Shown here: positions 1-7,422 of the stretch, one piece after another
Layout of the letters: every line of letters starts with the position of its first letter
Numbering within the stretch: position 1 is the stretch's first letter
From: Yersinia massiliensis CCUG 53443
Lineage (GTDB): Bacteria; Pseudomonadota; Gammaproteobacteria; Enterobacterales; Enterobacteriaceae
Direction of reading: 5' to 3'
Length of the DNA stretch: 46,905 nucleotides
Assembly: GCF_000312485.1 (NCBI RefSeq)
Contig: NZ_HE997648.1
Span: 190,622 to 237,526, forward strand
Program-made: the position numbers and the translations under genes
Notes under the pieces: generated by a model
What the model was told of the DNA's origin: nothing
Seen by the model: only the letters and a program-made list of their open reading frames with translations
The model's database searches: none

Positions 1-120
1 AGTCAGCTTATCGGGATTCACTTGCTTGCCGCCTTCCTGCAACCTGAAATCTATAGGGTATAAGCGGTGAGCCATCTTTCAAATTGCAGGTGTGTTGGCT
101 GCGCTCGTTCAGGTGCGCCG
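1..120. repeat. ERIC remnants (two partial copies)
   Basis: Bases 1-62 match one half of an ERIC element: a GGGATTCAC core, then TTGCCGCC, CCTGCAAC and an end reading AGGGTATA. The copy is cut by the window edge. Bases about 78-112 match the other ERIC half (TTGCAGG, then GTTGGCTGCGCTCGTTCA), so two partial or rearranged copies lie side by side. They sit beyond the 3' end of yhhY. Assignment is by recall of the ERIC consensus, not by search. Confidence 0.7.
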
Positions 121-131
121 AAATATCAAAT

Positions 132-158
132 TGGGGATAGGTTGGCACACTATCCCCG
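132..158 (-). terminator. Possible terminator of yhhY
   Basis: An 8-bp perfect stem (GGGGATAG at 133-140 pairing with CTATCCCC at 150-157) lies five bases beyond the yhhY stop codon. Read on the minus strand, the stem is followed by AATTTGATATTT, which is only moderately U-rich, so termination may be weak. Confidence 0.5.
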
Positions 159-162
159 ATGA

Positions 163-663
163 TTAACTGGAAATCTTAAGTCGGCCCATATGGTGAGCGG
201 CAACAAACTGACCATCGCGGAAGGCAAAATGTGGACTGGTTCCTTCAATCTCAAACCCAAACTTACGGTAAAGCGCGATCGCTGCGGCATTATCGACAAA
301 CACCGTAAGCTCAATACGTTGTATATTCAGCCAGTTATCGCATAAATCAATCATGCAAGCCATCAACGCACTACCCACACCTTTTCCGCAATAATGTGCA
401 TCAACCGCAATACCGAAGGTTGCGACATGGCGTCGGCGCGCTCGTTGATTTGCTTCAATCGCCAGACTTCCGATGATGTCATCGTCAATGCATGCGACCA
501 AGTTATGTAAGCCCGCTGGAATATCTCTAATCTTCTTTGCCCACATATCTTGTGACGGTAGCGGAAGTTGTAATGTGTCGCGATAAACCTGTGGATGAGA
601 AAACAACTGCTGTAAAGCCTGATAGTCGGTAGATTCCACATGGCGTATCTGCACATTTTCCAT
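163..663 (-). CDS. yhhY: GNAT-family N-acetyltransferase YhhY (AaaT-like)
   Basis: A 166-residue GCN5-related N-acetyltransferase. In E. coli the homologue (YhhY, renamed AaaT) acetylates some free amino acids using acetyl-CoA in the cytoplasm. The sequence follows E. coli YhhY throughout: an N-terminal IRHVE segment, the acetyl-CoA loop GKGVGSALM and the ELTVFVDNAAAIALYRKFGFE block typical of the fold. The frame stays open up to base 813, but that extension runs through the RyhB promoter and Fur box. The ATG at 661-663 gives the family's usual length and N-terminus and is chosen here. The gene is divergent from ryhB, as in E. coli, so the Fur site at 772-790 could also affect it. Confidence 0.93.
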   Translation of the reverse strand: MENVQIRHVESTDYQALQQLFSHPQVYRDTLQLPLPSQDMWAKKIRDIPAGLHNLVACIDDDIIGSLAIEANQRARRRHVATFGIAVDAHYCGKGVGSALMACMIDLCDNWLNIQRIELTVFVDNAAAIALYRKFGFEIEGTSPHFAFRDGQFVAAHHMGRLKISS

Positions 664-756
664 AAACAAATCCTTACTCTTAGTGTTTGAATTACTTGAT
701 AAAAGACGGTTTAACTTACCTGATCCAATAAAATTAGAATTGGCTAAAAAAAACGC

Positions 757-790
757 TTTACAAGTGAGAGTGATAATGATTATCATTGTC
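757..790 (+). promoter_or_regulatory. ryhB promoter with overlapping Fur box
   Basis: A near-perfect Fur box, GATAATGATTATCATTGTC (772-790), overlaps a sigma-70 promoter: -35 TTTACA at 757-762, an 18-base spacer and -10 TATCAT at 781-786, giving a start near 793. Fur-iron binding here would block RNA polymerase. That agrees with the known Fur repression of ryhB in enterobacteria. The same box may repress the divergent yhhY. Confidence 0.88.
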
Positions 791-792
791 GT

Positions 793-900
793 GCTTTCAG
801 ATGAGACCATCACAGTTTAGGTGTTCACATTACGAAGGCACGACATTGCTCACATTGCTTCCAGTGTTTACTTAGCCAGCCGGGTGCTGGCTTTTTTTTT
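793..900 (+). ncRNA. ryhB: RyhB iron-responsive small RNA
   Basis: This is a homologue of the Hfq-dependent small RNA RyhB, which is made under iron starvation and represses mRNAs of iron-using proteins. The conserved pairing core GCACGACATTGCTCACATTG (837-856), the following CTTCCAGT and the terminal hairpin match the E. coli molecule almost base for base. The 5' part (about 793-835) differs from E. coli. The gene sits beside yhhY as in E. coli and has a Fur-box promoter directly upstream. The 3' end is the terminator run of T at 891-900. Yersiniae are known to carry two RyhB copies; the position next to yhhY suggests the RyhB1 type. The exact 5' end is inferred from the promoter. Confidence 0.93.
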
Positions 901-901
901 G
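874..901 (+). terminator. Rho-independent terminator of ryhB
   Basis: A 7-bp stem (AGCCAGC 874-880, GCTGGCT 886-892) with a 5-base loop is followed by a run of T to base 900. It is the same hairpin that ends E. coli RyhB, and the U-tail serves Hfq binding in that RNA. Confidence 0.93.
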
Positions 902-1105
902 CCTATTTCCACTGCTTATCTTGGGTCCAAAAATGACCATACCCAAGTTATCTCAACGTATCCACTCTCTAATTGCTTCAATTTCAAATCATTTGTATTT
1001 CACCTGACTAATCAGTCGAATTTTTTGAACAGAGGGGTGAGTTTTTTACGCTTTCATATTCTCCAGCGACATCTAGACTAAGGAAAACGTTGAGGAGAAC
1101 TGAAC

Positions 1106-1801
1106 ATGATTTATTTACGCAAAGCAGAAGAACGTGGTCATGCTAATCACGGTTGGCTGGATAGCTGGCATACCTTCTCATTCGCTGATTACTACGATCC
1201 TGAATTTATGGGGTTTTCAGCGCTGCGGGTGATTAACGAAGATGTTATCGATGCAGGACAGGGGTTTGGTACTCATCCTCATAAGGACATGGAAATCCTG
1301 ACCTACGTGTTATCGGGCACTGTTGAGCACCAGGACAGCATGGGCAATAAAGAGCAAGTCCACGCTGGTGAGTTCCAGATTATGAGCGCGGGTACCGGCA
1401 TCCGCCATTCAGAATATAACGGGCGAGATGACCAACCTCTGCATCTCTATCAAATTTGGATTATTCCCAATAAAACCGGTTTAGCACCGCGATATGAGCA
1501 GCAAATGTTCGACATCCCGCAAGGGCGGCAGTTAGTGTTGTCACCGGATGCCCGTGAGGGGTCGTTGAAAGTGTTCCAAGACATGACACTGTGGCGTTGG
1601 GCATTAAAGCGTGAAGAGCAGTCAATTTATCAGCCACAAGCTGAGCGCCGTATCTGGATACAGGTCGTTCGCGGCAATGTGTCCATTAATGGACATCGTG
1701 CTGGTACCAGCGACGCATTGGCTATCTGGGATGAAGCCGCTTTGTCGATTCATGCCGATGAAGACAGTGAAATTTTGCTGTTCGACTTACCGCCGGTTTA
1801 A
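1106..1801 (+). CDS. yhhW: Pirin-family protein YhhW (quercetinase-like)
   Basis: A 231-residue bicupin of the pirin family, same length and near-identical in sequence to E. coli YhhW, for which quercetin 2,3-dioxygenase activity has been shown in vitro. The physiological substrate is unknown. The N-terminal cupin carries the metal-binding set: HPHKDMEI (two His), the later His of TVEHQDS, and GEFQIMSAGTGIRHSE. The ATG at 1106 follows a good ribosome site (GAGGAG, 1092-1097). It lies between ryhB and gntR on the same strand and is closed by its own terminator. E. coli has yhhX between yhhW and ryhB; it is absent here. Confidence 0.93.
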   Translation: MIYLRKAEERGHANHGWLDSWHTFSFADYYDPEFMGFSALRVINEDVIDAGQGFGTHPHKDMEILTYVLSGTVEHQDSMGNKEQVHAGEFQIMSAGTGIRHSEYNGRDDQPLHLYQIWIIPNKTGLAPRYEQQMFDIPQGRQLVLSPDAREGSLKVFQDMTLWRWALKREEQSIYQPQAERRIWIQVVRGNVSINGHRAGTSDALAIWDEAALSIHADEDSEILLFDLPPV

Positions 1802-1820
1802 GTTTTTGAACTGAAAATGA

Positions 1821-1853
1821 AAAGGGTACAGGTATCACGCTGTACCCTTTTTT
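1821..1853 (+). terminator. Terminator after yhhW
   Basis: A perfect 10-bp stem (AAAGGGTACA 1821-1830, TGTACCCTTT 1841-1850) with a 10-base loop and a short T run closes the yhhW transcript before gntR. Confidence 0.85.
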
Positions 1854-1991
1854 AATGGGTGCGACCCCTCTCCATTACCCAGCCAATTTATCGTTTGTAT
1901 ACCGCCTCGCTATCACGCTAATTACTTTGGGTATATGCCCTTAATTTTTGCTAGAATTATCTTCCGTTTACTCAGCCTCAGTTCATTGATA

Positions 1992-2987
1992 ATGAAGAAA
2001 AAAAGGCCAGTGCTACAAGATGTCGCCGATATGGTTGGGGTCACTAAAATGACCGTCAGCCGCTATTTGCGTAATCCAGAACAAGTTTCTGCGGTTTTAC
2101 AGAAAAAAATTGCGCTGGCATTGGATGAACTGGGCTACATCCCTAACCGTGCACCCGATATCCTTTCAAACGCCACCAGTCATGCCATTGGTGTGTTGTT
2201 GCCGTCATTAACCAATCAGGTATTTGCTGAGGTATTGCGCGGTATTGAGAGCGTGACGGATGCGCATGGTTATCAGACGATGCTGGCGCATTACGGTTAT
2301 CGGAAAGAGCGTGAAGAGCAGCGCCTCACGTCGTTACTCTCCTACAATATCGATGGGCTGATCCTTTCTGAACGTCACCATACAGCGCGGACTTTGAAAA
2401 TGATCGAGGTTGCGGGTATTCCGGTGATTGAGCTGATGGACTGTGCTTCACCCTGCCTTGATTTGGCTGTCGGCTTTAACAACTTTGAAGCAGCAAGGCA
2501 GATGACACAGCAGATTATCGCCAAAGGCCATCGATACGTGGTCTATTTTGGTGCGCGTCAGGATGAGCGAACGGTCATTAAGCAGCAAGGTTATGAGCAA
2601 GCGATGCGTGAGTCAGGATTGGTGCCGATGAGTGTGATGACCAGCCGGTCGTCATCTTATTCAGCAGGAGCAGAGCTATTGCTTGAAGCACAAGCCAGTT
2701 ACCCGCAAATCGATAGTATTTTCTGCACCAATGATGATTTGGCCATTGGGGCCGTATTTGAATGCCAGCGTCAGGGGCTATCCATCCCGCATGATATGGC
2801 GATAGCCGGTTTCCACGGCCATGATATTGGCCAGTCGATGGTACCGAAGCTGGCCAGTGTGCTGACCCCACGTGAAAGGATGGGGCAAATTGGTGCCGAG
2901 CGGTTATTGGCTCGATTGCGCGGAGAGGTGGTCACACCCAAAATGGTTGATGTGGGTTTCACCATCCTCCCCGGCGGCAGTATTTAA
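1992..2987 (+). CDS. gntR: LacI-family gluconate repressor GntR
   Basis: Repressor of the gluconate regulon, released from DNA by gluconate. The start at ATG 1992 gives MKKKRPVLQDVADMVGVTK and 331 residues, exactly the E. coli GntR length. The frame is open 19 codons further upstream, but that extension has no counterpart in the family. An N-terminal LacI-type helix-turn-helix (about residues 7-30, ending VSRYL) is followed by a hinge and the periplasmic-binding-protein-like sugar domain (about 65-331). The C-terminus ILPGGSI is as in E. coli. The gene ends 11 bases from the convergent gntT stop. Its likely target is the palindrome at 4504-4531. No strong ribosome site precedes the ATG. Confidence 0.95.
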   Translation: MKKKRPVLQDVADMVGVTKMTVSRYLRNPEQVSAVLQKKIALALDELGYIPNRAPDILSNATSHAIGVLLPSLTNQVFAEVLRGIESVTDAHGYQTMLAHYGYRKEREEQRLTSLLSYNIDGLILSERHHTARTLKMIEVAGIPVIELMDCASPCLDLAVGFNNFEAARQMTQQIIAKGHRYVVYFGARQDERTVIKQQGYEQAMRESGLVPMSVMTSRSSSYSAGAELLLEAQASYPQIDSIFCTNDDLAIGAVFECQRQGLSIPHDMAIAGFHGHDIGQSMVPKLASVLTPRERMGQIGAERLLARLRGEVVTPKMVDVGFTILPGGSI

Positions 2988-2998
2988 CGCCGTATCAC

Positions 2999-4315
2999 TT
3001 AAATCACCATCGATAGCAGCAGGCAACCGATCAGACCACAGACTGAAATGATGGTTTCCAGCACTGACCATGACTTAAAGGTTTCCACGATGGTCAGGTT
3101 GAAATACTCCTTGAACAGCCAGAAACCCGGATCGTTAACGTGAGAGAAAATCACGCTACCGGAACCCACGGCTATCACCATCAACTCTGGGCTAGCACCG
3201 GTTGTGGCGATCAACGGAGCCACGATACCGCCAGCCGTAATCGCGGCGACCGTCGCTGAACCTAGCGCGATACGCAGCACCGCAGCGATGGTCCATGCCA
3301 TCAGAATTGGTGATAAACCACTGCTATTCATCATGCCGGCAATGTAATGATCGACACCGCTGTCGACGAGAACCTGTTTGAAAGCTCCGCCCCCGCCAAT
3401 CACCAACAGCATCATCGCGATGATTTTAATGGAGTCACTCACGGTATCCATCACCGACTCCATTGAACGACCGCGGTTTAAGCCAAAGGTGAAAATCGCG
3501 ATCAACACAGCAATCAGGGTCGCGATGACGGGGTCACCGAAGAATTCAGCATAAGAGAGGATAGGGTGGCCCTTAGGCAAAATCATCTCTGCAACGGCAC
3601 GCAATGCCATCAAAATGACGGGAACTAACGCGGTGCTGACACTGACGCCAAAGCTTGGCATTTCTTCATCGGTGAATGTTTTCGGGTTATACAGCCCCTC
3701 AGGAACCGGTTTATCAATCCCTTTCAAGAAGCGGGCAAATACCGGGCCGGCTAAAATCACCGTCGGAATCGCCAATAACGTCCCGTACAGCAGGGTTTTA
3801 CCCATATCGGCGTGGAATATCGTGGCAATCGCGGTAGGGCCAGGGTGAGGAGGTAAGAAGCCGTGAGTCACCGACAGGGCTGCGGCCATTGGCACCCCCA
3901 CATACAACAGCGGAATGCGAGCTGAAGCGGCGATGCTGAAGACTAATGGCAGTAACAAGACGAAACCGACTTCATAGAACAGGGCGAAACCGACAGTAAA
4001 ACCGGTTAATACCACTGCCCATTGAATGTGTTTTTTACCGAATTTATCAATCAAGGTGGTGGCAATTCGTTGAGCGCCCCCACAGTCGGCCAGTAGTTTG
4101 CCGAGCATGGCACCAAAGCCCATGATTAACGCCAAACTCCCTAGCGTTCCGCCGACCCCTGCTTTGATTGAGCTGACCACTTTATCGACCGGCATCCCTT
4201 GCATGACACCCACCGCCAGCGCGACCAGTATCAAGGAGATAAACCCGTTGAGTTTGAAACGGATCATCAGTAACAGCAGCATGGCGACGCCAACTGCAAC
4301 AATGACTAATGGCAT
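2999..4315 (-). CDS. gntT: High-affinity gluconate permease GntT
   Basis: Inner-membrane gluconate:proton symporter of the GntP family, 438 residues, the E. coli GntT length and close to identical over long blocks. Examples are the LADCGGAQRIATTL segment, the signature GFLPPHPGPTAIA and the C-terminal FSHVNDPGFWLFKEYF. About 12-14 hydrophobic membrane segments are visible across the whole chain. It is divergent from gntK, and the two share a 277-base control region. A ribosome site (GGAG) lies just upstream on the minus strand. In E. coli K-12 gntT lies elsewhere and gntU follows gntK, so the linkage here is different. It could be called gntU by position, but the sequence favours GntT. Confidence 0.92.
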   Translation of the reverse strand: MPLVIVAVGVAMLLLLMIRFKLNGFISLILVALAVGVMQGMPVDKVVSSIKAGVGGTLGSLALIMGFGAMLGKLLADCGGAQRIATTLIDKFGKKHIQWAVVLTGFTVGFALFYEVGFVLLLPLVFSIAASARIPLLYVGVPMAAALSVTHGFLPPHPGPTAIATIFHADMGKTLLYGTLLAIPTVILAGPVFARFLKGIDKPVPEGLYNPKTFTDEEMPSFGVSVSTALVPVILMALRAVAEMILPKGHPILSYAEFFGDPVIATLIAVLIAIFTFGLNRGRSMESVMDTVSDSIKIIAMMLLVIGGGGAFKQVLVDSGVDHYIAGMMNSSGLSPILMAWTIAAVLRIALGSATVAAITAGGIVAPLIATTGASPELMVIAVGSGSVIFSHVNDPGFWLFKEYFNLTIVETFKSWSVLETIISVCGLIGCLLLSMVI

Positions 4316-4479
4316 GGTATTTCTCCACTTACGTTAAGTAACTATCTATTCTAGTTATATTTTTCAGTCATCTTCACAGGCAGTAGGGAAAGGAAGGTGA
4401 CCCTTGTTTTATCATTTACACTCAGCCTTTCGGGCCAGCGTAACGATGTGGTTAGGTCCAATGACGATGTTCTATCCTT

Positions 4480-4495
4480 TGTGATAAAAGTCACA
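4480..4495 (+). promoter_or_regulatory. CRP binding site upstream of gntK
   Basis: TGTGA-TAAAAG-TCACA is a perfect match to the CRP half-site consensus with the correct 6-base spacer. Its centre (4487.5) is about 61 bases upstream of the start predicted from the TAAAAT element at 4535-4540, the classical class I spacing. This implies catabolite control of gntK, and perhaps of gntT. Confidence 0.85.
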
Positions 4496-4503
4496 TCTCC
4501 ATT

Positions 4504-4540
4504 TGTTACCGGTATCATGATACCGGTAACATGGTAAAAT
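4504..4540 (+). promoter_or_regulatory. GntR operator palindrome and gntK -10 element
   Basis: A perfect 28-base palindrome runs from 4504 to 4531: the half TGTTACCGGTATCA followed by its exact reverse complement. Each half contains the TTACCGGTA core known from GntR/IdnR operators in E. coli. A -10-like TAAAAT follows at 4535-4540. The operator covers the -35 region, so GntR bound here would block gntK transcription. That GntR is the ligand is inferred from motif and position. Confidence 0.82.
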
Positions 4541-4592
4541 ACGGAACCACAGCGAGCGGTGAAATTTCCATTCTGAGATAGAGATCAAAATT

Positions 4593-5105
4593 ATGGCAGG
4601 ACATAGCATTATCGTGATGGGTGTATCAGGTAGCGGTAAAACCACAGTGGGTGAAGCTGTGGCTCGCCAGATTCATGCCAAATTTATTGATGGCGATGAT
4701 CTCCATCCTCGCGCCAATATTCAGAAAATGGGCAGTGGGCACCCTCTCAATGATGAGGATCGCGAGCCGTGGTTAGAGCGTCTGAGTGATGCGGCATACA
4801 GCCTGCATCATAAAAATGAAACCGGTATTATTGTTTGTTCAGCACTGAAACGCCGTTATCGCGATCGCTTGCGTGAGGGGAATCAGGGAATGGTCTTTTT
4901 GTATTTGAAGGGCAGCTTTGACGTCATCATGGAAAGGCTTAAAGCGCGCTCTGGTCATTTTATGCCGACCGATTTACTGAAAAGCCAATTTGATACGTTA
5001 GAAGAACCGAACTCAGACGAACCCGATGTGATTTGCGTGGATATTGATGCCGATATCGATGAAGTTGTGCGGCGCTGTGTGCAAGCGCTGGAAGGGCGGG
5101 GCTAA
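4593..5105 (+). CDS. gntK: Gluconokinase GntK
   Basis: ATP-dependent kinase converting gluconate to 6-phosphogluconate, which feeds the Entner-Doudoroff and pentose-phosphate routes. It has 170 residues, normal for the thermoresistant type. The Walker A loop is GVSGSGKT (residues 10-17). It is followed by DGDDLHP, the substrate motif LNDEDREPWL, and CSALKRRYRDRLR, all diagnostic for the family. The gene has its own CRP/GntR-controlled promoter and is transcribed away from gntT. No gntU follows; the next feature is a palindromic repeat and the convergent yhgN. Confidence 0.96.
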   Translation: MAGHSIIVMGVSGSGKTTVGEAVARQIHAKFIDGDDLHPRANIQKMGSGHPLNDEDREPWLERLSDAAYSLHHKNETGIIVCSALKRRYRDRLREGNQGMVFLYLKGSFDVIMERLKARSGHFMPTDLLKSQFDTLEEPNSDEPDVICVDIDADIDEVVRRCVQALEGRG

Positions 5106-5202
5106 GCTTTTTCACTGGTTGTAAGGTGGCTTGTTAGAGATGAATGTCTAAGGCAACTTGCCGCCACTGAATTAAGATAAAACTGGCTGTTCGGCCCGCT
5201 CA

Positions 5203-5340
5203 GACTGCTGACAAACACCGATGACTCGGCCTAAAACGGTAAGGACAGGCAGAAGAGTAAAGCGTCCGCGCCAAGGATGGCGCGGCTCGAGTCATCAGGG
5301 ATGATTTTACGGCGTCTTTACGATCTGCTTGTCTTCTCCG
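5203..5340 (-). repeat. Palindromic dispersed repeat, copy A
   Basis: First of three copies in the window; the others are at 32790-32916 and 35781-35917, inverted relative to this one. The core (5241-5339) has imperfect inverted ends (GGACAGGCAGAAGAGTAAAG against CTTTACGATCTGCTTGTC) and an inner perfect hairpin CCGCGCC-AAGGAT-GGCGCGG. An extension with ACAAACACCGATGACTCGG is shared with copy C. It contains no real gene. It lies between the convergent 3' ends of gntK and yhgN. It may belong to the Yersinia palindromic element family (YPAL), which I cannot confirm without a search. Confidence 0.85.
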
Positions 5341-5409
5341 CAAGTGGCACTTTGTCAGCTATCTCAAGCTCCCGCTTTGATGATATTGATTCTGTGTCAC
5401 GAGGTACGT

Positions 5410-6003
5410 CTAGTGAGCCAGATATGCCCGTATGCCATCTAAAAACATCTGTGTCGATAACATCACCAAAATTAACCCCATGAGCCGCTCTAGCGCACTG
5501 ACCCCTTTATTCCCGAGTAAACGTAGGAACAGATCTGACATCAGTAAAATCGCTGCTGACAATCCCCAAGCTATCATTAATGCTAGTACTAAGTGGCTGA
5601 GTTGATTAGGGTATTGATGAGATAACAGCATCAATGTTGCTAAAATAGATGGGCCTGCCACCAAAGGAATAGCCAGTGGCACGAGGAAGGGTTCTTCCCC
5701 TGCGGATAACCCTGTGACGCTGCTTTCGGGCGATGGGAAAATCATCTTAATAGCGATTAAAAACAAAATAATACCGCCAGATATTGATACCGTTTCGGTG
5801 CGCAGATTTAAGAACGCCAAAATTTTCTCGCCCGCAAATAAGAAAATCAGCATCAAGACGAGGGCGATCAGCAATTCGCGAATCACAACCACTCGCCGCC
5901 GCTTAGGCTCGAGATGCTTGAGCACCGACATAAAAATTGGCAAGTTTCCTAACGGATCCATAATCAAAAACAGCAACACCGTTGCTGCAATCATCTCTGT
6001 CAT
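5410..6003 (-). CDS. yhgN: MarC-family inner-membrane protein YhgN
   Basis: A 197-residue integral membrane protein of the MarC family (UPF0056), matching E. coli YhgN in sequence and in position next to asd. It opens MTEMIAATVLLFLIMDPLGN; the DPLGNLPIF motif in the first membrane segment is typical, and six hydrophobic segments can be counted. The biochemical role is unknown; early links to multiple antibiotic resistance for MarC were not upheld. The gene is divergent from asd. An 8-bp hairpin (6027-6047) lies in its 5' leader. Confidence 0.9.
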   Translation of the reverse strand: MTEMIAATVLLFLIMDPLGNLPIFMSVLKHLEPKRRRVVVIRELLIALVLMLIFLFAGEKILAFLNLRTETVSISGGIILFLIAIKMIFPSPESSVTGLSAGEEPFLVPLAIPLVAGPSILATLMLLSHQYPNQLSHLVLALMIAWGLSAAILLMSDLFLRLLGNKGVSALERLMGLILVMLSTQMFLDGIRAYLAH

Positions 6004-6026
6004 TATTACCTCAAAATAATCAATAC

Positions 6027-6047
6027 GACTGGCGTTTCCCGCCAGTC
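6027..6047. other. Hairpin in the yhgN-asd divergent spacer
   Basis: GACTGGCG (6027-6034) and CGCCAGTC (6040-6047) form a perfect 8-bp stem with a TTTCC loop, 24 bases upstream of the yhgN start. No T run follows on either strand, so it does not look like a terminator. It would fall in the yhgN leader RNA if the promoter lies further upstream. Confidence 0.5.
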
Positions 6048-6234
6048 AAAGTCACATATTAGGAAGATTGCTTTGAATCAATCTGGTATCGAATAATTTA
6101 ACTTGCCACTTTGTTCATATTTTGTAATGTGGTAAGACGTCTATCTTAGTCAGTCTGCCACACTCTGTTCAACGTGTAGATGACAAGACAACCATCCATT
6201 AATCGGTGTCACCCTCCAAGGCAGGACAGTAAAC

Positions 6235-7338
6235 ATGAAAAACGTTGGTTTTATCGGCTGGCGCGGTATGGTCGGCTCAGTCCTCATGCAACGCATGATT
6301 GAAGAACGCGACTTTGACGGCATTCGCCCAGTCTTTTTCTCTACCTCTCAACACGGCCAAGCCGCACCGACGTTCACCGGTCAGCAAGGGACGTTGCAAG
6401 ATGCTTTTGATATTGATGCACTGAGTGCATTGGATATTATTATCACCTGCCAAGGGGGAGATTATACCAACGAAGTTTACCCTAAGTTGCGTAAAGCGGG
6501 CTGGCAGGGCTATTGGATTGATGCGGCCTCTTCTCTGCGTATGCAAGATGACGCGATTATTATTCTCGATCCCGTTAACCATGACGTGATTAAGCAGGGT
6601 TTGGATAAAGGTATCAAGACCTTTGCGGGGGGCAACTGCACCGTTAGCCTGATGCTGATGTCATTGGGCGGTTTGTTTGCGAATAATTTGGTTGAGTGGG
6701 CATCCGTTGCGACCTATCAGGCAGCATCGGGTGGCGGCGCACGTCATATGCGCGAATTGCTGACTCAAATGGGGATGCTGCACGCGGGCGTGGCGAAAGA
6801 GTTGCAAGACCCTGCTTCTGCGATTTTGGATATTGAACGTAAAGTGACTGCCGCAACCCGCAGTGGCACTTTACCGACGGATAACTTTGGTGTCCCACTG
6901 GCGGGCAGCTTGATCCCATGGATCGACAAAGCGCTGGATAACGGCCAGAGCCGTGAAGAGTGGAAAGGTCAGGCCGAAACGAACAAAATTCTGAATACCA
7001 GCAGCGTGATCCCTGTTGATGGCTTATGTGTTCGTATTGGCGCATTACGCTGCCACAGCCAAGCATTCACCCTGAAACTGAAAAAAGACGTGTCATTGCC
7101 AGAAATCGAACAAATGTTGGCGACGCACAATGATTGGGTTCGCGTTATCCCGAACGATCGTGAACTGAGCATGCGCGAGCTGACGCCTGCGGCGGTCACC
7201 GGTACACTGAATACCCCTGTTGGCCGCCTGCGTAAGCTGAATATGGGGCCAGAATACCTCTCCGCCTTTACCGTGGGTGACCAGTTGCTGTGGGGCGCGG
7301 CAGAACCACTGCGCCGGATGCTACGTATCTTGCTGTAA
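6235..7338 (+). CDS. asd: Aspartate-semialdehyde dehydrogenase Asd
   Basis: NADPH-dependent reduction of aspartyl-4-phosphate to aspartate-4-semialdehyde, the branch point to lysine/diaminopimelate, threonine and methionine. Protein of 367 residues, as in E. coli. Seen: the nucleotide-binding start [18 protein letters not shown], the catalytic Cys135 in GGNCTVSLM, and the active-site block [11 protein letters not shown]. The purine-rich AGGACAG precedes the ATG. The gene stands alone, divergent from yhgN, with its own terminator. Confidence 0.97.
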   Translation: MKNVGFIGWRGMVGSVLMQRMIEERDFDGIRPVFFSTSQHGQAAPTFTGQQGTLQDAFDIDALSALDIIITCQGGDYTNEVYPKLRKAGWQGYWIDAASSLRMQDDAIIILDPVNHDVIKQGLDKGIKTFAGGNCTVSLMLMSLGGLFANNLVEWASVATYQAASGGGARHMRELLTQMGMLHAGVAKELQDPASAILDIERKVTAATRSGTLPTDNFGVPLAGSLIPWIDKALDNGQSREEWKGQAETNKILNTSSVIPVDGLCVRIGALRCHSQAFTLKLKKDVSLPEIEQMLATHNDWVRVIPNDRELSMRELTPAAVTGTLNTPVGRLRKLNMGPEYLSAFTVGDQLLWGAAEPLRRMLRILL

Positions 7339-7364
7339 GCATCAGATAGCCAGACGCGATAATA

Positions 7365-7395
7365 AAACCCTGATCTTTTGGTCAGGGTTTTTTTA
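7365..7395 (+). terminator. Terminator of asd
   Basis: A 9-bp stem (AAACCCTGA 7365-7373, TCAGGGTTT 7382-7390) with an 8-base loop runs into a T tract to 7394. It ends asd transcription and, being A-rich on the other side, may also act on the convergent kinase gene. Confidence 0.9.
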
Positions 7396-7422
7396 GCTTA
7401 CCAACGTCCAGTTTGCCAACGT

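Noticed and set aside
664-813. N-terminal extension of the yhhY frame
   Set aside because: It runs through the ryhB Fur box and promoter and has no counterpart in the family; ATG 663 gives the standard length.
821-1081. Open frame of 86 codons
   Set aside because: It overlaps the 3' half and terminator of RyhB and the yhhW leader, and has no ribosome site or family resemblance.
2988-2998. Terminator between gntR and gntT
   Set aside because: The convergent stop codons are 11 bases apart and no stem with a T tract is present.
5277-5483. Plus-strand frame over repeat copy A and the yhgN end
   Set aside because: It translates the palindromic repeat and then antisense yhgN; similar frames arise at the other repeat copies.
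6644-7066. Antisense frame of 140 codons inside asd
   Set aside because: A shadow of the asd coding sequence; no motif and no start signals.
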